Assembly: GCF_012489685.1 (NCBI RefSeq)
Contig: NC_080043.1
Span: 15,494,223-15,558,222, forward strand
Origin: Lotus japonicus
Lineage: Eukaryota > Streptophyta > Magnoliopsida > Fabales > Fabaceae
DNA length: 64,000 bases
Direction of reading: 5' to 3'
This document shows, piece by piece, positions 1-11,684 of the stretch (its first letter is position 1; each line of letters opens with the position of its first letter). The notes under the pieces were generated by a model. That model was not told the DNA's origin and made no database searches. It worked only from the letters and a program-made list of their open reading frames with translations. A program made the translations under genes and the position numbers.

Positions 1-625
1 CTAGGATGAAACGCTATGCTATTTGGATACCTGGTGACACAGCTGTTCATGAACATTAACAATACTTTTCTTATAGATTGAAATGAAAGTTAGCGAACGC
101 ACAAAATGAAAGTTACCTAAACACACAAACTAATAATGGGAAGAGAAATGCAGTGAATATATTTTTTGGACCTGCCACGTGGAAATTACAAGTGAAATTG
201 GAAAAATGGGGCATGGGAGATTCAAACTCAAGACCTGTAAGTAGCAAAACACGCATTTAACCGGTTCAGTTACATACATAATTGATATATACATCAAGCA
301 AATTTAATTTATATAATTTCCTTGATCATCATCAACTTCATATATTCCTCTTCATCTCTCCAATCCACTCAGGAACCTCTCCTGAGAATGCCTGACTGAC
401 GGAGGGGTAGACGGTGCACTGTTTGAAAACATGAGGGGTAGAAACGTCGACAAAAATAGAATAGGGGCAAAATTTGCACAAACTTGAAACATCAGGGGTC
501 AAAAATGCTTTTTAGCCTTCATATTATAATGATGATGTGAAAGGATGCAAGGCTAATTATTTGCGAACATTGTTCTTTCCCATTATTTGTGCCTCCTAAA
601 TTTTAGTAGAATAATATTAATTTTT
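1..625. other. non-coding AT-rich flank
   Basis: No open frame with recognisable protein similarity is visible on either strand. The stretch is AT-rich, with a T-run near 610-632 that serves as the poly-A tail (read on the minus strand) of the LINE fragment that follows. Confidence 0.5.
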
Positions 626-860
626 TTTTACGGTCGGAAGAAACTCATTTATTCAATAGATAGACCAACTACCTCGGACGATAGAATACCCCTCAAACCG
701 GGTGGGTAGTCTTCGATCCACACTAAACAAGGAAATGAAAGGGCAAATTTAGCTATAAAGTTAGCGGCCAAATTACCAGTCCTACGAACATGCAATAAAC
801 GAAAAGAAACAAAATAACGAGACAAGAACACACGATCTGCAATAACTGAACACACGAAAA
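626..860 (-). pseudogene. LINE 3' fragment (RNase H-like C-terminus plus 3' UTR and poly-A)
   Basis: The minus-strand frame 855-649 reads VRRTGNLAANFIAKFAL followed by WIEDYPPGL. This matches the C-terminal end of the RNase H-like domain found at the 3' end of plant non-LTR retrotransposons, whose usual pattern is VRRxGNxxAHxLAKFAL...WxEDxPP. After the stop, the minus strand continues with a short UTR (AATAAATGAGTTTCTTCCG) and a run of A, as in plant LINE 3' ends. The upstream reverse transcriptase is missing, so this is a typical 5'-truncated copy. No clear target duplication was found. Confidence 0.6.
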
Positions 861-1164
861 TGCTTTATTTTAAAAGAAAAGAAGTTTGAATTTATTCAAA
901 AGCTCAAATTATCTCAAAAGTAACAATTTTATTCTATTCTATAACAGTAATATTGTTGAATCCCAAATCTACTTTTGAAGATGGTTAGTTGAAAAGGATC
1001 ATGACTTGAGGTCACTTTGGGTATGTTTAAGTAAACAACATAATTAAACGTTTATGGTAATAAACATTTATTGCATGAGTACTTATTTATAAGCTAACTT
1101 GATAAGCTTATTAAAATTAGCAAAAAAAAAGTTAATAGGTATAAATGATTATTCATGGTGGTGT

Positions 1165-2110
1165 TCTAGGTTTTGCGTTGTTTGCAGTGTTGCGTCTACA
1201 TTTGAGGGATGAGGCTTCGTATTCTGCTTGGGCACGCTAGAAGAAGGAACCGTCAGTTAAGCTGTCCAATAATGTTGTCGCTTGCGTCGTCTGTCGCTTC
1301 ATCCTCTTTGACTACCGCTCTGTTTCACCAATCGTTGTTTGGGTCGCAATCCATCACGCCTTCTGTGGTGGATGGTGATCTAGATGGTGCACGATGGTGA
1401 GGACGTGGTTGTTGATGGTGCAAATGATCCCACGACAGTGTGTGGAGATGGTGTTGCGCTTTTTTTGGGCTCCCTTTCAGTCGTACCAACAGAGGATGAT
1501 CATGCAGCCAAGTCGCCAGCGGCTAGTCTTGAGGATGGTTGTTGTGTAGGCGCAGGTTAAGGGATTTCAGATGTGGTGTCCTATGCCTAGTTAAGGGAGT
1601 TGTTTCAAGCAATGTAGGATGGTCAGAAACATCTAGTTCCAGCATTGTGGGAAACCAGGTAGAGGGACTCGCTTTGGCTTTGTTCATATGTTATTTGCAA
1701 ATGATGAATGCAAGGCCAAAGCCATGCTTGATGGTTTTCGTCTCGGTGGGTCTTCCTTGTTTGTTTCAGCAGCAAAGGTCCTATTTTGAAGTGTGGGTCG
1801 TTGCATATTGGCACTGCTACAGGGCTTGAGGCTGTTCATGTGATTGGGGCGGCGTCGTCGGTGACCCGTTTGGACTATAAGTATGTTGACAAGGTGGCTG
1901 ATGAGGTGACATCGCTGTTGATGGTGGATGGGAAAGCTGATATCGCGTGTGCTCAAGTTGGTGGGTTTGTTGTTTTTGTGATAGGTGGAGAGAAGGCTGT
2001 TGATTCTGGGTTGGGTGGTGTTTCTAGGTTTTTGTTGTGTCTGGGTTGGGTGATCTCTCCAGACAAATCTTCTTCATGTACACTGCCCAAGAATCGAACT
2101 TTGGACTAAA
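1165..2110 (+). pseudogene. degenerate LINE ORF1-like (RRM-type) remnant
   Basis: Around 1675-1785 the plus strand can be read as FGFVHMLFANDECKAKAMLD and then GFRLGGSSLFVSAAK. This is an RRM-like core with an RNP1-like FGFV, of the kind found at the N-terminus of plant LINE ORF1 proteins or in RRM proteins of similar build. The frame continues in another phase through 2109, and stops and shifts break it, so it is not a functional gene. The GC content is higher than in the flanks, consistent with decayed coding sequence. Assignment to a LINE is inference; a dead host RRM gene is the alternative. Confidence 0.4.
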
Positions 2111-3066
2111 TGCTTAAGAAGTCTAACTATCTACGAATTGTGTTACTAACTTTGTGAGGTTAGGTTTGATTTTGATGTGCACATGTCAGAGGGTGGGGGG
2201 AGTAAAATTGCACCATTATGATTTATGATCCCCAAGGCCAGGCAGGTTGCACTGCTAAAATATGCTAAAATAGTGGGCCAAGCAAATTGCACTTGCTAAT
2301 CCACAATGCTATCTAGGTTGCAATGGAAAAGCCACATGCCATGTAAATTAAAATTTCACAGGTAAATCATCTGGGGTGAAGTAGGTTGCGGTGGAAAAGT
2401 CGCAAGCCCAAATTGTAATTTTTTTTTTAACTGTGATAGGTAGCCAAATATTGGATTTAGATGCTCTAGTACCATCTTACAATTCGGATTAAACCTCACT
2501 TCCAAAATGCTGAGGATTTCAAAAGCATTTATAAGCTGTGTTAGCCTTATCTACAATCCATGTGAGATATCAACACTTAACCAATAACTATTCCAACATA
2601 TTGCATACCTTGAACTAATTCAAAGAACTTCCTAGAAAGCCTATTACAGGAAAAGGATACAAGAACGTCTTTTCTTTTCTTCGTTTTTCCAAGGGGAAAT
2701 GGGTGTAGCAAGCAGCTAATATTTACATTAAATCCAACTATAGTCGCATAATTTTGAAACTAAGCAACCTTAAATTATCCATAGGTGATAGGAATAAAGG
2801 AAAAACTTGAGCTAAAGACATAACGAGCCGAGTCACAGGGCGCCACACCTCAAGAAAAGTTATTATACAGCAAAATATCCATTAATTGACACCATATACA
2901 AATATCATCCATTGAATCATCAATCTACTATGAACCTTTTAATAAAGTACAACTTCAAGGAGCATCTAATAGACAATTTCCCATGATGTACAAAATTCTT
3001 TAAAACTCAGTACCAATCTAAGTTGTAGCCCAAGACACCAGTTATAAGATAACAGAATAGACGGAT
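2111..3066. other. 3' flank of the FLX-like gene
   Basis: No coding potential was seen. The part next to 3067 should contain the 3' UTR of the minus-strand FLX-like gene. I cannot place its poly-A site with confidence. Confidence 0.4.
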
Positions 3067-6000
3067 CTATCTGTGTCCTTGAGCTCGCTGCATGTCATAT
3101 GCACCCCAAGCACCAGGTCCAGGTCCAGGTCCAGGTCCATACTGAGGAAAATTCTCTGCACCAGGCTGTACCTGAAAATCGCTAGTATCAGTACAATATC
3201 CAAAACCAAAAGGCAGTAAAAGAGCGATGCATAACCAAGTAATGTTCATGAAAAAAATCTACACGACAATTTTGGCATCCACAGATAACGAATGTAGGTT
3301 AAAACAGTTGATAGCCAGGAGCCATAACAAAACCCGAAACCAAAAAAAATTGATTATGTAAAGCTTGCACAAGCATAGTGCCATAGTATTTAGGTAAAAA
3401 CTTCATATCAAACATAAATACTACAATAGTTGACATTGATATCTTAAGAGGAAACCTAGGTAAATGGTAGAACAGGTTTCCATCTACAAATATACAAACT
3501 TCCATCAGTGGTGAAGAAATCTATTGGGACTCTGTCACCAAAAAAGACAGGAAAAGCTTAGGTCCCCAACGTTTACTAATGCCACGATTTTGGTCCCTCA
3601 CCTAATTTAATTACATGAATGGTCCCCGACGTTGTAGGTCGTGTGCAACGTTAGTCCTACTGTTTATTTCTTAATGGAGGAGACTTACGTGGACGTCTAG
3701 TTGGAGAGTAATGTTGTAATATTGTGTAATTCAGAATTAGTCCTTCAGATTTTATAAGGTTTAGAGTTTAGTCCTTTAGTTTGTGAGCTGAGCTGGTTTT
3801 AGTCCTCAGCTAATGATTAGCTATAAATGTTGTAATATGCATTATGATTGTGCGATCAATGCTAATAAAGTTTTTCCCTCTGTTCATTCTTCTTCTGATC
3901 TGAATGTGCTTTTCTTGACTTTCTTTCTTCTCTTACAAATTGATTGTTCCTAACATAGCATTGATTGTGATAATCAATTGCTTCAAGGTGATTTCTGAGA
4001 CTGAAATCCAACAGTGGTATCAAGAGCTTGACGATCCGGCGACCGGCGACGTGAGCCACCACCAGTGCACGGCGATCTACGGCGGAGTGTGAATCAGTCA
4101 CAACGGAGGTGCTTGCTCCGTTGGTAGCTCCAGTGGAAGTGGACGCTTCTTTGAAGGTGATGGCTGGAACGAACGGCAATTTCCCAGCTTCGTTGTCGGT
4201 TCTTGACGGCAAGACTGATTGGGAACGTTGGAATACCCAGATGCTCGTAATCTTCGGGTTCCAAGATGTTCTGGAAATGGTGACTTCTGGGTTGGAGGCT
4301 CTACTGGCGGAACCCACGGCTGAGCAGAGAGCAGCTCACAAGGAATTGAAGAAGAAAGACATGAGGGCTTTGTTCATAATCCATCAATGCGTTAACCCTG
4401 CTAATTTTGAGAAAATTGCAGCGGCGAAAACGTCGAAAGAAGCCTGGGATATTCTGACCAAGAGTTACGAAGGTGTGGCAAAATTGAAGAAGGTCAAGTT
4501 GCAGACCCTCAGAAGACAGTATGAAGCTCTGAAGATGGAGAAATCAGAGACGATTTCTAAGTTCTTTACTCGGCTTCAGACCTTGACAAACCAAATGAAG
4601 ACGAATGGAGAGACCATGAATGATCAAATGCTTGTAGAAAAGGTTCTTCGATCTTTGACTACAAGATTTGATCATATAGTCACTACTATAGAGGAGTCTA
4701 AGGATCTTGAGACTATGAAGGTGGAAGAGCTTCAAGGGTCATTGGAGGCTCATGAAATGAGGCTAAACCTGCGAGATTCTGAGAGAGAAACTGAGCAGGC
4801 ACTGTATGTTAGAGGCAGTACTAGCAAGAAGAAATGGGGTAGCAACTCTAAGACTTCCAAGGAGAAGAATTGGAAGAACAAAGGTGCTGGAAAATCTGCT
4901 AACAATGAGGATGATGGTGACTCCAAGAAGAAGGTGGATTCTAAGGAGAAAGGGTATGATAAAGACAAATGGAAGAAAGACAAAGGAAAGAAACAAAGTG
5001 TTCAGTGCTATGCTTGTAAGAAGTATGGTCACTATGCCTTTGAGTGCAAGAACAAGAAGAAGGGCAACAAGCAGGATGGTGAAGATCATGCATATTCTAC
5101 TCATGATGATGATGATTCTGATGAGGAACAGGTACTGTTTGTAGTTCCTGATGACCCTGTTAATTCTTGTTCTGGTAAATTGCTTAAAACTCCTAGTTGT
5201 GAAGTTAGTCATTCTGCTGTGAGTTCTCATAAACTTAGTGAGAATACCTGGTACTTAGACTCAGGGTGCTCCTCTCACATGTCTGGCCACAAAGAGTGGT
5301 TTGTGGATCTTGATGAGGAGAGGAAAAGCAGTGTGAGGTTTGCAGATAATAGCATCATCACTGCTGATGGTGTTGGTAAAATACTGGTGAAGAAAAAGAA
5401 TGGTAGAAAAGCCTACATTCCAGAAGTCTTGTATGTCCCTAGTGTGAAGCACAATTTGATAAGTCTAGGGCAGCTATTAGAAAAAGGGTATTCTTGGAAG
5501 ACTAAGGGGAAGAAGCTACTAGTGTATGATCCTAAGCATAATCTGATTTTGCAATCAGTATTGTCTGGAAATAAAACTTTCAGAGTTGATCTAGATACTA
5601 GTGGAGTACAATGTTTGTCTGCAAAGATTGAAGAGGTTGATAAATTGTGGCATCTTAGATATGACCACTTGCACTTTAAAGGGCTTCATCAACTTCATCA
5701 TGAAGATATGGTGAAAGGTCTACCTCTGATTAAGGGTTCAGGGCAAGTTTGTGAAGATTGCCTGTTGAGTAAGCAACCAAGGAATTCCTTTGCAAACAGC
5801 AAGCCAGTGGAGTCCAAGGTAGCTTTGGATGTGGTTTTCTCTGATGTGTGTGGGCCTTTTGATGTTACATCATCAGGAGGGAATAAATATTTTGTTTCCT
5901 TCATTGATGATCACACAAGGATGATGTGGACTTACCTGCTGGAGAAAAAGTCAGAAGTGTTTGCTGTGTTCAGGAAATTCAAGGCCCTGGTTGAAAGACA

Positions 6001-9000
6001 AAGTGAGAAGAAAATCAAGGTATTGAGAACTGATGGTGGTGGTGAATATGTGTCCAAGGATATGAAGCAGTTTTGTGAGGAAGCTGGCATCTATCATGAG
6101 ATCACAGCACCATATACTCCTCAGCACAATGGTGTGGCTGAGAGGAGAAATAGAACCATTGCTAATATGGTCAGGTGTATGTTGAAGAGCAAGGGTTTAC
6201 CAGTCAAGCTATGGGGAGAAGCAGTTTCCACTGCCACCTATATACTGAATAGGTGTCCCACCAGGAAGTTAAAGTCTTTAACACCTTTAGAAGCTTGGAC
6301 TGGAATCAAGCCTAGAGTGAGGCACTTAAGGGTATTTGGCTCAGTATGTTATAGACATTTACCTGATCAAAGGAGGAAAAAGCTTGATGACAAGAGTGAG
6401 AAGCTTTTGTTGGTAGGATATCATTCTACTGGAGCTTATAGGTTGTTGGATCCTATGACTAATAAAATAGTAGTCAGCAGGGATGTAGTAGTTGATGAAT
6501 TAGCTACTTGGGAATGGAATGAAGATAAATCAGAAGCTTCTAGTTCCAAAATCAGCTATGACTTTCCTGAGTTGAATGTTGACATAGGGAATGAGGGTCA
6601 TACTGAAGCAGTACCACAAGTGTTGGTACCTCCAGAAGCTACTGTGAACCAGAGAAGTCAGAGGGTTAGACAATCTTCCACAAGACTCGGTGATTATGTT
6701 CTTTTTCCTGACAGTGAAGTCACAAATGAAGGTGAGTTGGTACATCTATCACTGTTTGTGGAAGCTGAGCCAGTGAGTTTGGAACAAGCTTTCAAACATG
6801 AGAACTGGGTTAATGCAATGAAGGAAGAACTCAGTTCTATTGAAAGGAACAAGACTTGGAGCTTAGTTGATCTACCAAAGGGGAAGAGTCCAATCTCAGT
6901 TAAATGGATCTTCAAGACAAAGTTGAAACCAGATGGTTCAGTGTCAAGATACAAGGCTAGGCTTGTAGCTAGGGGATTTCAACAGAAGGAAGGTCTTGAC
7001 TATACAGATGTTTTTGCACCAGTGGCTAGAATGGAGACTGTGAGGTTGGTTGTAGCTACTGCTAGTTTGAAAGACTGGAAGTTACATCAACTTGATGTGA
7101 AATTAGCATTTCTCAATGGTCCTCTTGATGAAGAGGTCTATGTTAAACAGCCACCAGGGTTTGAAAGTCCAGAGAATGAAGATAAAGTGTTTAGGCTACA
7201 TAAAGCACTTTATGGTCTCAAGCAAGCCCCTCGGGCTTGGAACAAGAGGATTGACTCATTCCTTAGCAAACTGGGATTTCTGAAATGTACATCTGAGCAT
7301 GGAGTGTATGTTCAGAAGTCTAAGAAGGTTGGACTGCTGATTGTTATTTATATGTAGATGATCTTTTGGTCACAGGAAGTGATGAGAATGAGATGGCAAA
7401 ATTCAAGAGTAATATGCAAGCTGAGTTTGAGATGAGTGACATGGGTGAACTTTCATATTTTCTGGGAATTGAGTTTCTCAGAACTGAGAAAGGGATTTTC
7501 ATGTGTCAGAAAAAGTATGCAGTGGATGTATTGAAAAGATTCAATTTAGCTGAGTGTAATTCAGTTACTACTCCAGTGGATTGCAGTGTGATATTGACAA
7601 AGACTGATCAAGGAAAGCCTGTAGATGGAACATTGTTTAAGCAGATAGTGGGTTCATTGAGATACCTTTGTTGTAGCAAACCTGAAATCAGTTATGGGGT
7701 TGGTTTAATAAGCAAGTTTATGGAAGATCCCAAAGAGACTCATTTCCTGGCAGCAAAAAGGATACTTAGGTATATCAAGGGAACCCTTGACCATGGAATT
7801 TTATTTCCTAAGAAGGCTTACAATGTGAAATGTGAAGTGACGGGCTACGTAGATTCAGATTGGAGTGGAGACAAGGATGATAGGAAGAGTACTACTGGAT
7901 ATGTGTTCTTATGTGGTGATGCACCAGTGTCTTGGTGTTCTAAGAAGCAGCCGATTGTGGCTCTTTCCTCTTGTGAAGCTGAATATGTAGCAGCTTCATT
8001 TAGTGCTTGTCAGGCTCTATGGTTAAGCATGTTAATGGAAGAGATGGGTCTGAGAAGCTCTAATGTGATGAAGCTGATGATAGATAATAAGTCGGCTATA
8101 GACTTGGCTAAGCATCCTGTGGCACATGGAAGAAGCAAGCATATTGAAACTAGGTTTCATTTCCTAAGGGATCAGGTGACTAAAGGAGCTTTGGAGTTAG
8201 TTCATTGTCCAACTGAAAAACAACTTGCAGATTTGTTTACTAAACCTTTGAGGGTTGAGAGGTTCAATGCACTGTGTAGAGGATTGAACATTATGTCTGC
8301 AACTGAAATTCTGAATTAGGAGGGAATGTTGTAATATTGTGTAATTCAGAATTAGTCCTTCAGATTTTATAAGGTTTAGAGTTTAGTCCTTTAGTTTGTG
8401 AGCTGAGCTGGTTTTAGTCCTCAGCTAATGATTAGCTATAAATGTTGTAATATGCATTGTGATTGTGCGATCAATGCTAATAAAGTTTTTCCCTCTGTTC
8501 ATTCTTCTTCTGATCTGAATGTGCTTTTCTTGACTTTCTTTCTTCTCTTACAAATTGATTGTTCCTAACATAGCATTGATTGTGATAATCAATTGCTTCA
8601 AGGTGATTTCTGAGACTGAAATCCAACAAGTAAAAGGAGGTATGAGAAGAGAGGGAAGCACGTGAGTATCACGTGAACTCACGTGAACCTTATATGAACC
8701 CATTATACCCAAATCTGAAACCCTAGGGATCTAAATCGTGTTACCTTCTTCGTTCTAGGGAGGTCAGGGGTTTGGGTATAATGGGTTCAGATAAGGGTCA
8801 CGTGATACTCACGTGCTTCCCTCTCTCCTCATACCTCCTTTCTCTCTCCAATTGGACGTCCACGTAAGTCTCCTCCATTAAGAAATAAACGGTAGGACTA
8901 ACGTTGCACACGGCCTACAACGTCGGGGACCATCCATGTAATTAAATTAGGTGGGGGACCAAAATTGTGGTATTGGTAAACGTCGGGGACCAAAGTTGCA

Positions 9001-11684
9001 ATTAAGCCAAAAGCTTAGAACTCACAGGTACTGTATCAGAAATCACACATAAAATACAAGAGATGTGTAAGGGTGTTAAAGATGGCAACTTAAGATCTTC
9101 AAAGGAGTTAATGTGGGCATGCTTAAGCTGAACAAAGAGCAATGGATAGGGAAGCGAGAGCAGGCAGAAAAGACGGGTAAAGCTCAGAAAAAATGGATAA
9201 AATGAGAGAAAGGGTAGAAATGGATGGATCAGATTACAATTGATGGATAAAAAAAATCATCAATCCATTTGAGATCAGTCCAAGAATTACTACAAAAATC
9301 CACTTCAACCATGACTTATTAGTGGGTGTCAACCTTCAGTGACCATTACAAATAATGGATGAATATCCAATCTAAACAGCCCATCCATTATTAACATATT
9401 CAGTATTCACTGTTTTAAGATTCCTGACTTCAATGAGATTTATTTGAAGGAAAATTAAATTTTGATAATTCAGAATACTATAAAAATGTTGTCATAAATG
9501 GAACAGTGCAGTGAGACAGTGTGATTGAAGATCTTTTATTTTTCTTAAGGGTAGTGTCTCAGCAGAAATCATGTGCTGTAAGTAAAGTTAACAAGAGTTG
9601 CACGGTAAGAAAATTTCATACACAAATACATCCTGTTGTCAGCAATAAATTCTTATATGGGGTACAAACTTACAACCATTTACATGTGCAGTCCTGCACG
9701 TGGTGCAGTAGCAATGGTTGGACATGCACATTTGAATTTATCATGGACTTTTTGTTTTTCTTTTATCGCTATTAAAGCAGAGTCACCAGTAGATATCGAA
9801 TGGACACTCTAGGCAATCCACCAATTAACCTTGATCCATTATTGAACTATTATAGTATTGGATGAAAAATGGATTCATGGATTATTTTGCGACCTATACG
9901 TGAGTAAGTATTAACATATTCAACTTATTGGTAATACATAGCAGGGCATTATCTGAAGTGCTGAACAATCTCAAGATTTTCCGAGAAGCTTAAGTGAAAG
10001 TGATTTACTGAGAAATGAAAACGAATAGATATCCTTGCGTTGCAGGTCGACTCAGACAAAATGCATATTATAAGGTCAACTATGCTCAAGATACATTTCA
10101 AATATGACAAAACTTACTGGATTCATTCCATAATAGGCAGGGTAAGGATTTCCAGCATATCCAGTCTCAGCATTCCCATAATTTGCATTATACCCAGGAC
10201 CTACAAATAAAGTCAAAGCAAAGGACAGCACAAACAAAGTTACAACAGTGGTAGTCTTAATTTCCATTTTAAAGAAGCAAGAATTTAGTCAACTAATCAG
10301 CACGAATTCCAAGAGGCAAGGCAATTAAAAGTACATAAACTCTCAGAATTGCATACCTGGATTCCCAGCTGCAGCAGCAGCGCGTGCTCTCTTCTCTGCA
10401 TTCGAAATCTCTGCGCGGAGCTTCTCCATCTCCCGAGCCATTGAAATCAATTTCTTCTCCATCACTTGACCATGTTCATAGTTTTCCGCAAATCCTTTCT
10501 TCTCATATTCAATGGCAGCTCTAAAAGCCAAGAAGCAATAAGAAATAAGATTAGCGCTCAAAGTAACTGGGGCTCTTGGTATGTAACTTTAGTTACCGGA
10601 TTCTCTAAACAACCCTGCCTATTGCATACTTAATTCACCATCCCAAGTCTCATAAATAATAATAACAATAATGATGTGACAAGTCACTAAACTGCGTACA
10701 TGCTGCTCGCGTTCTTGGTAACTATGTGACTAGCACCCCCAATGTTTAAAACAAGATTTAGTATATGCATAATTTAATATACATACTATAGGTAAAATCA
10801 ACAAGATTTTCATTTTGATTTCAATAGTCCAGCACTAAACATGATTGATTAGACATGACTTAGGATGTTATGGCATTGTTCAATCCATTTAACTAACCCC
10901 ACCAAATCTAGTTCACGATTGCAACTCTAGCAAATAAGACTCGGTGTTCGGTTAACAAACCCATGTAGAACAACATAATTCAGAAAACAACAATCAAAAT
11001 TGAACTATACCAATGTCAAGCTATATAACTAAGCATAACACTACCACACTACCTTGCACGTTGCAGCTCTTGTCTCATGGCCTCAACATCGGCTTTGAGA
11101 GCCGGCACCTGTTTCAAATCGTTGTTCATCCTGCCCAGGTCATGAGTCATGGCCTGCACCTGACCAGACAAGTCCTGCCGAACCACCGTGAGCTCCTTGA
11201 TGTCAGCATGAAGCTGGAGGAGCTCAGCCCGGGCAGCCTCGGCGCCGCGAAGCTCGGCCTCCAGATGAGCAGACTTGTCACACAGCTCCCTCATTCGACC
11301 CTCGGTGTCGGCCCGGAGGGATTCATTGAAGTGCGCCATCCGCTGCAGCTCGTGCTGGGCAGCCTCCTGCTCCTGCTTCAGAGCGACGTGGGTGGCAGCG
11401 AGCGACTGGTTGTCGCCCAAGAGGCCCTGGATCTCTCCGTGCTGGGCGGCGAGGCGCTCTTCGATGACGGCCGCCGGGTGGAGCGGGAGGGGACGGGGGC
11501 CTAACCCTAACTGCGACTCGCGCAATTCTTCTAGAAACGCTGGATGGTGATGGTGATGAGGATGATGATGATGAGGGGGAATAGCTCCTCCGCCTCTTGC
11601 CCCGAACATTGGGTCGTGGACCGGCGGGGATAAACCGGCGTGAGGTGGATGATGCGGCGGTGGGCCGCGGTTCCGGCCGGACAT
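3067..11684 (-). CDS. FLX-like coiled-coil protein (FLC EXPRESSOR-like family)
   Basis: Four exons, read 11684-11053, 10520-10357, 10200-10118 and 3171-3067, give an uninterrupted 984-nt frame for 327 residues. All junctions are GT/AG and the phases agree. The start [14 protein letters not shown] is the first methionine matching the family; a longer upstream frame is untranslated leader. The order is a Pro/His-rich N-terminus ([11 protein letters not shown] near residue 40), a long Glu/Gln/Leu/Arg coiled coil (about residues 75-265, ending in [20 protein letters not shown]), then a Gly/Tyr/Pro tail ending [11 protein letters not shown]. This layout is that of plant FLX-like proteins, nuclear coiled-coil factors of which FLX and FLX4 (FLL4) act with the FRIGIDA complex in Arabidopsis. 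The exact paralogue and its role here are inference. The last intron is 6,946 nt because of a nested transposon. The tail GPGPGPGPG is encoded by a 6-nt microsatellite. Confidence 0.88.
3552..3560. repeat. 9-bp target site duplication, left copy
   Basis: AAAAGCTTA lies directly left of the fold-back element and recurs perfectly at 9009-9017 on its right. A 9-bp duplication is characteristic of Mutator-superfamily insertion. Confidence 0.8.
3712..4013 (+). repeat. 5' LTR of the copia element
   Basis: 302 bp, TG...CA ends. A TATA-like box (TATAAAT) lies at 3822-3828 and a polyadenylation-like AATAAA at 3864-3869, so promoter, transcript start and poly-A signal are all packed into the middle of the LTR. 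Confidence 0.93.
4015..4027 (+). promoter_or_regulatory. primer binding site (initiator tRNA-Met type)
   Basis: TGGTATCAAGAGC begins one base after the 5' LTR. It matches the common plant PBS TGGTATCAGAGC apart from one extra A, which could weaken primer pairing. Confidence 0.8.
4160..8319 (+). pseudogene. copia gag-pol polyprotein, frameshifted in reverse transcriptase
   Basis: Translation should start at ATG 4160 ([11 protein letters not shown]); an upstream GTG extension is not needed. Gag is followed by a CCHC zinc knuckle ([14 protein letters not shown], near residue 283), the protease motif [11 protein letters not shown] (near 367), the integrase HHCC region and DDE core ([22 protein letters not shown]), and RT ([21 protein letters not shown]). 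The frame then ends at stop 7355-7357. The rest of RT (LYVDDLL), and RNase H with [18 protein letters not shown] and the terminal LADLFTKPL, lies in the next frame through 8319. The phase change fits a single lost base just before YVDD. The body otherwise shows no stops, so the break is recent. As it stands this copy cannot make a complete polymerase without recoding. Confidence 0.92.
8318..8326 (+). promoter_or_regulatory. polypurine tract of the copia element
   Basis: AGGAGGGAA ends exactly at the base before the 3' LTR and overlaps the stop codon of the pol frame (8317-8319). It is the expected primer site for plus-strand synthesis. Confidence 0.8.
8327..8628 (+). repeat. 3' LTR of the copia element
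   Basis: 302 bp, the same length as the 5' LTR with one substitution noted by eye. The 5-bp duplication AGTAA follows directly at 8629-8633. Confidence 0.93.
9018..10117. other. remaining FLX-like intron sequence
   Basis: AT-rich intron between the nested insertion and exon 3. No open frame or recognisable element was seen beyond simple sequence. With 3172-3551 this represents the approximately 1.5-kb intron as it was before the transposon arrived. Confidence 0.55.

Larger units (their letters stand above)
3712..8628 (+). mobile_element. Ty1/copia LTR retrotransposon, complete with TSD
   Basis: A 4,917-bp element with 302-bp LTRs (3712-4013 and 8327-8628) that begin TGTTG and end CAACA. The 5-bp duplication AGTAA flanks it at 3707-3711 and 8629-8633. 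A primer binding site resembling initiator tRNA-Met follows the left LTR, and a purine tract (AGGAGGGAA) precedes the right one. The coding order gag-protease-integrase-RT-RNase H is that of copia. By my reading the LTRs differ at one position (A/G, at 3844 and 8459), so the insertion is recent. It lies in the fold-back element, antisense to the FLX-like gene. Confidence 0.95.
3561..9008. mobile_element. fold-back Mutator-like non-autonomous element, split by a copia insertion
   Basis: Without the copia insertion the element is about 526 bp and almost entirely two inverted arms. The left arm (3561-3711 plus 8634 to about 8735) matches the reverse complement of the right arm (9008 to about 8740) with few mismatches. 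It is flanked by a perfect 9-bp duplication (3552-3560, 9009-9017) and has no coding capacity. The arms carry GGTCCC-like boxes at fixed spacing and a cluster of CACGTG/CACGTGA motifs. The left terminus lacks the outermost 17 bp present on the right. It sits in the last intron of the FLX-like gene. Confidence 0.85.

Noticed and set aside
4160..5400. Minus-strand and other-frame ORFs over the copia gag (up to 155 codons)
   Set aside because: These are shadows of the gag-pol frame; they are Leu/Phe/Ile-rich reverse translations of Lys/Asp-rich gag.
3561..9008. Treating the GGTCCC repeats as LTRs of one long retrotransposon
   Set aside because: They are inverted, not direct, and carry a 9-bp TSD. 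The direct 302-bp LTRs with their own 5-bp TSD lie inside.
11013..11550. Plus-strand ORFs over FLX-like exon 1 (163 and 91 codons)
   Set aside because: Antisense shadows of a GC-rich coiled-coil exon with a consistent four-exon model on the other strand.
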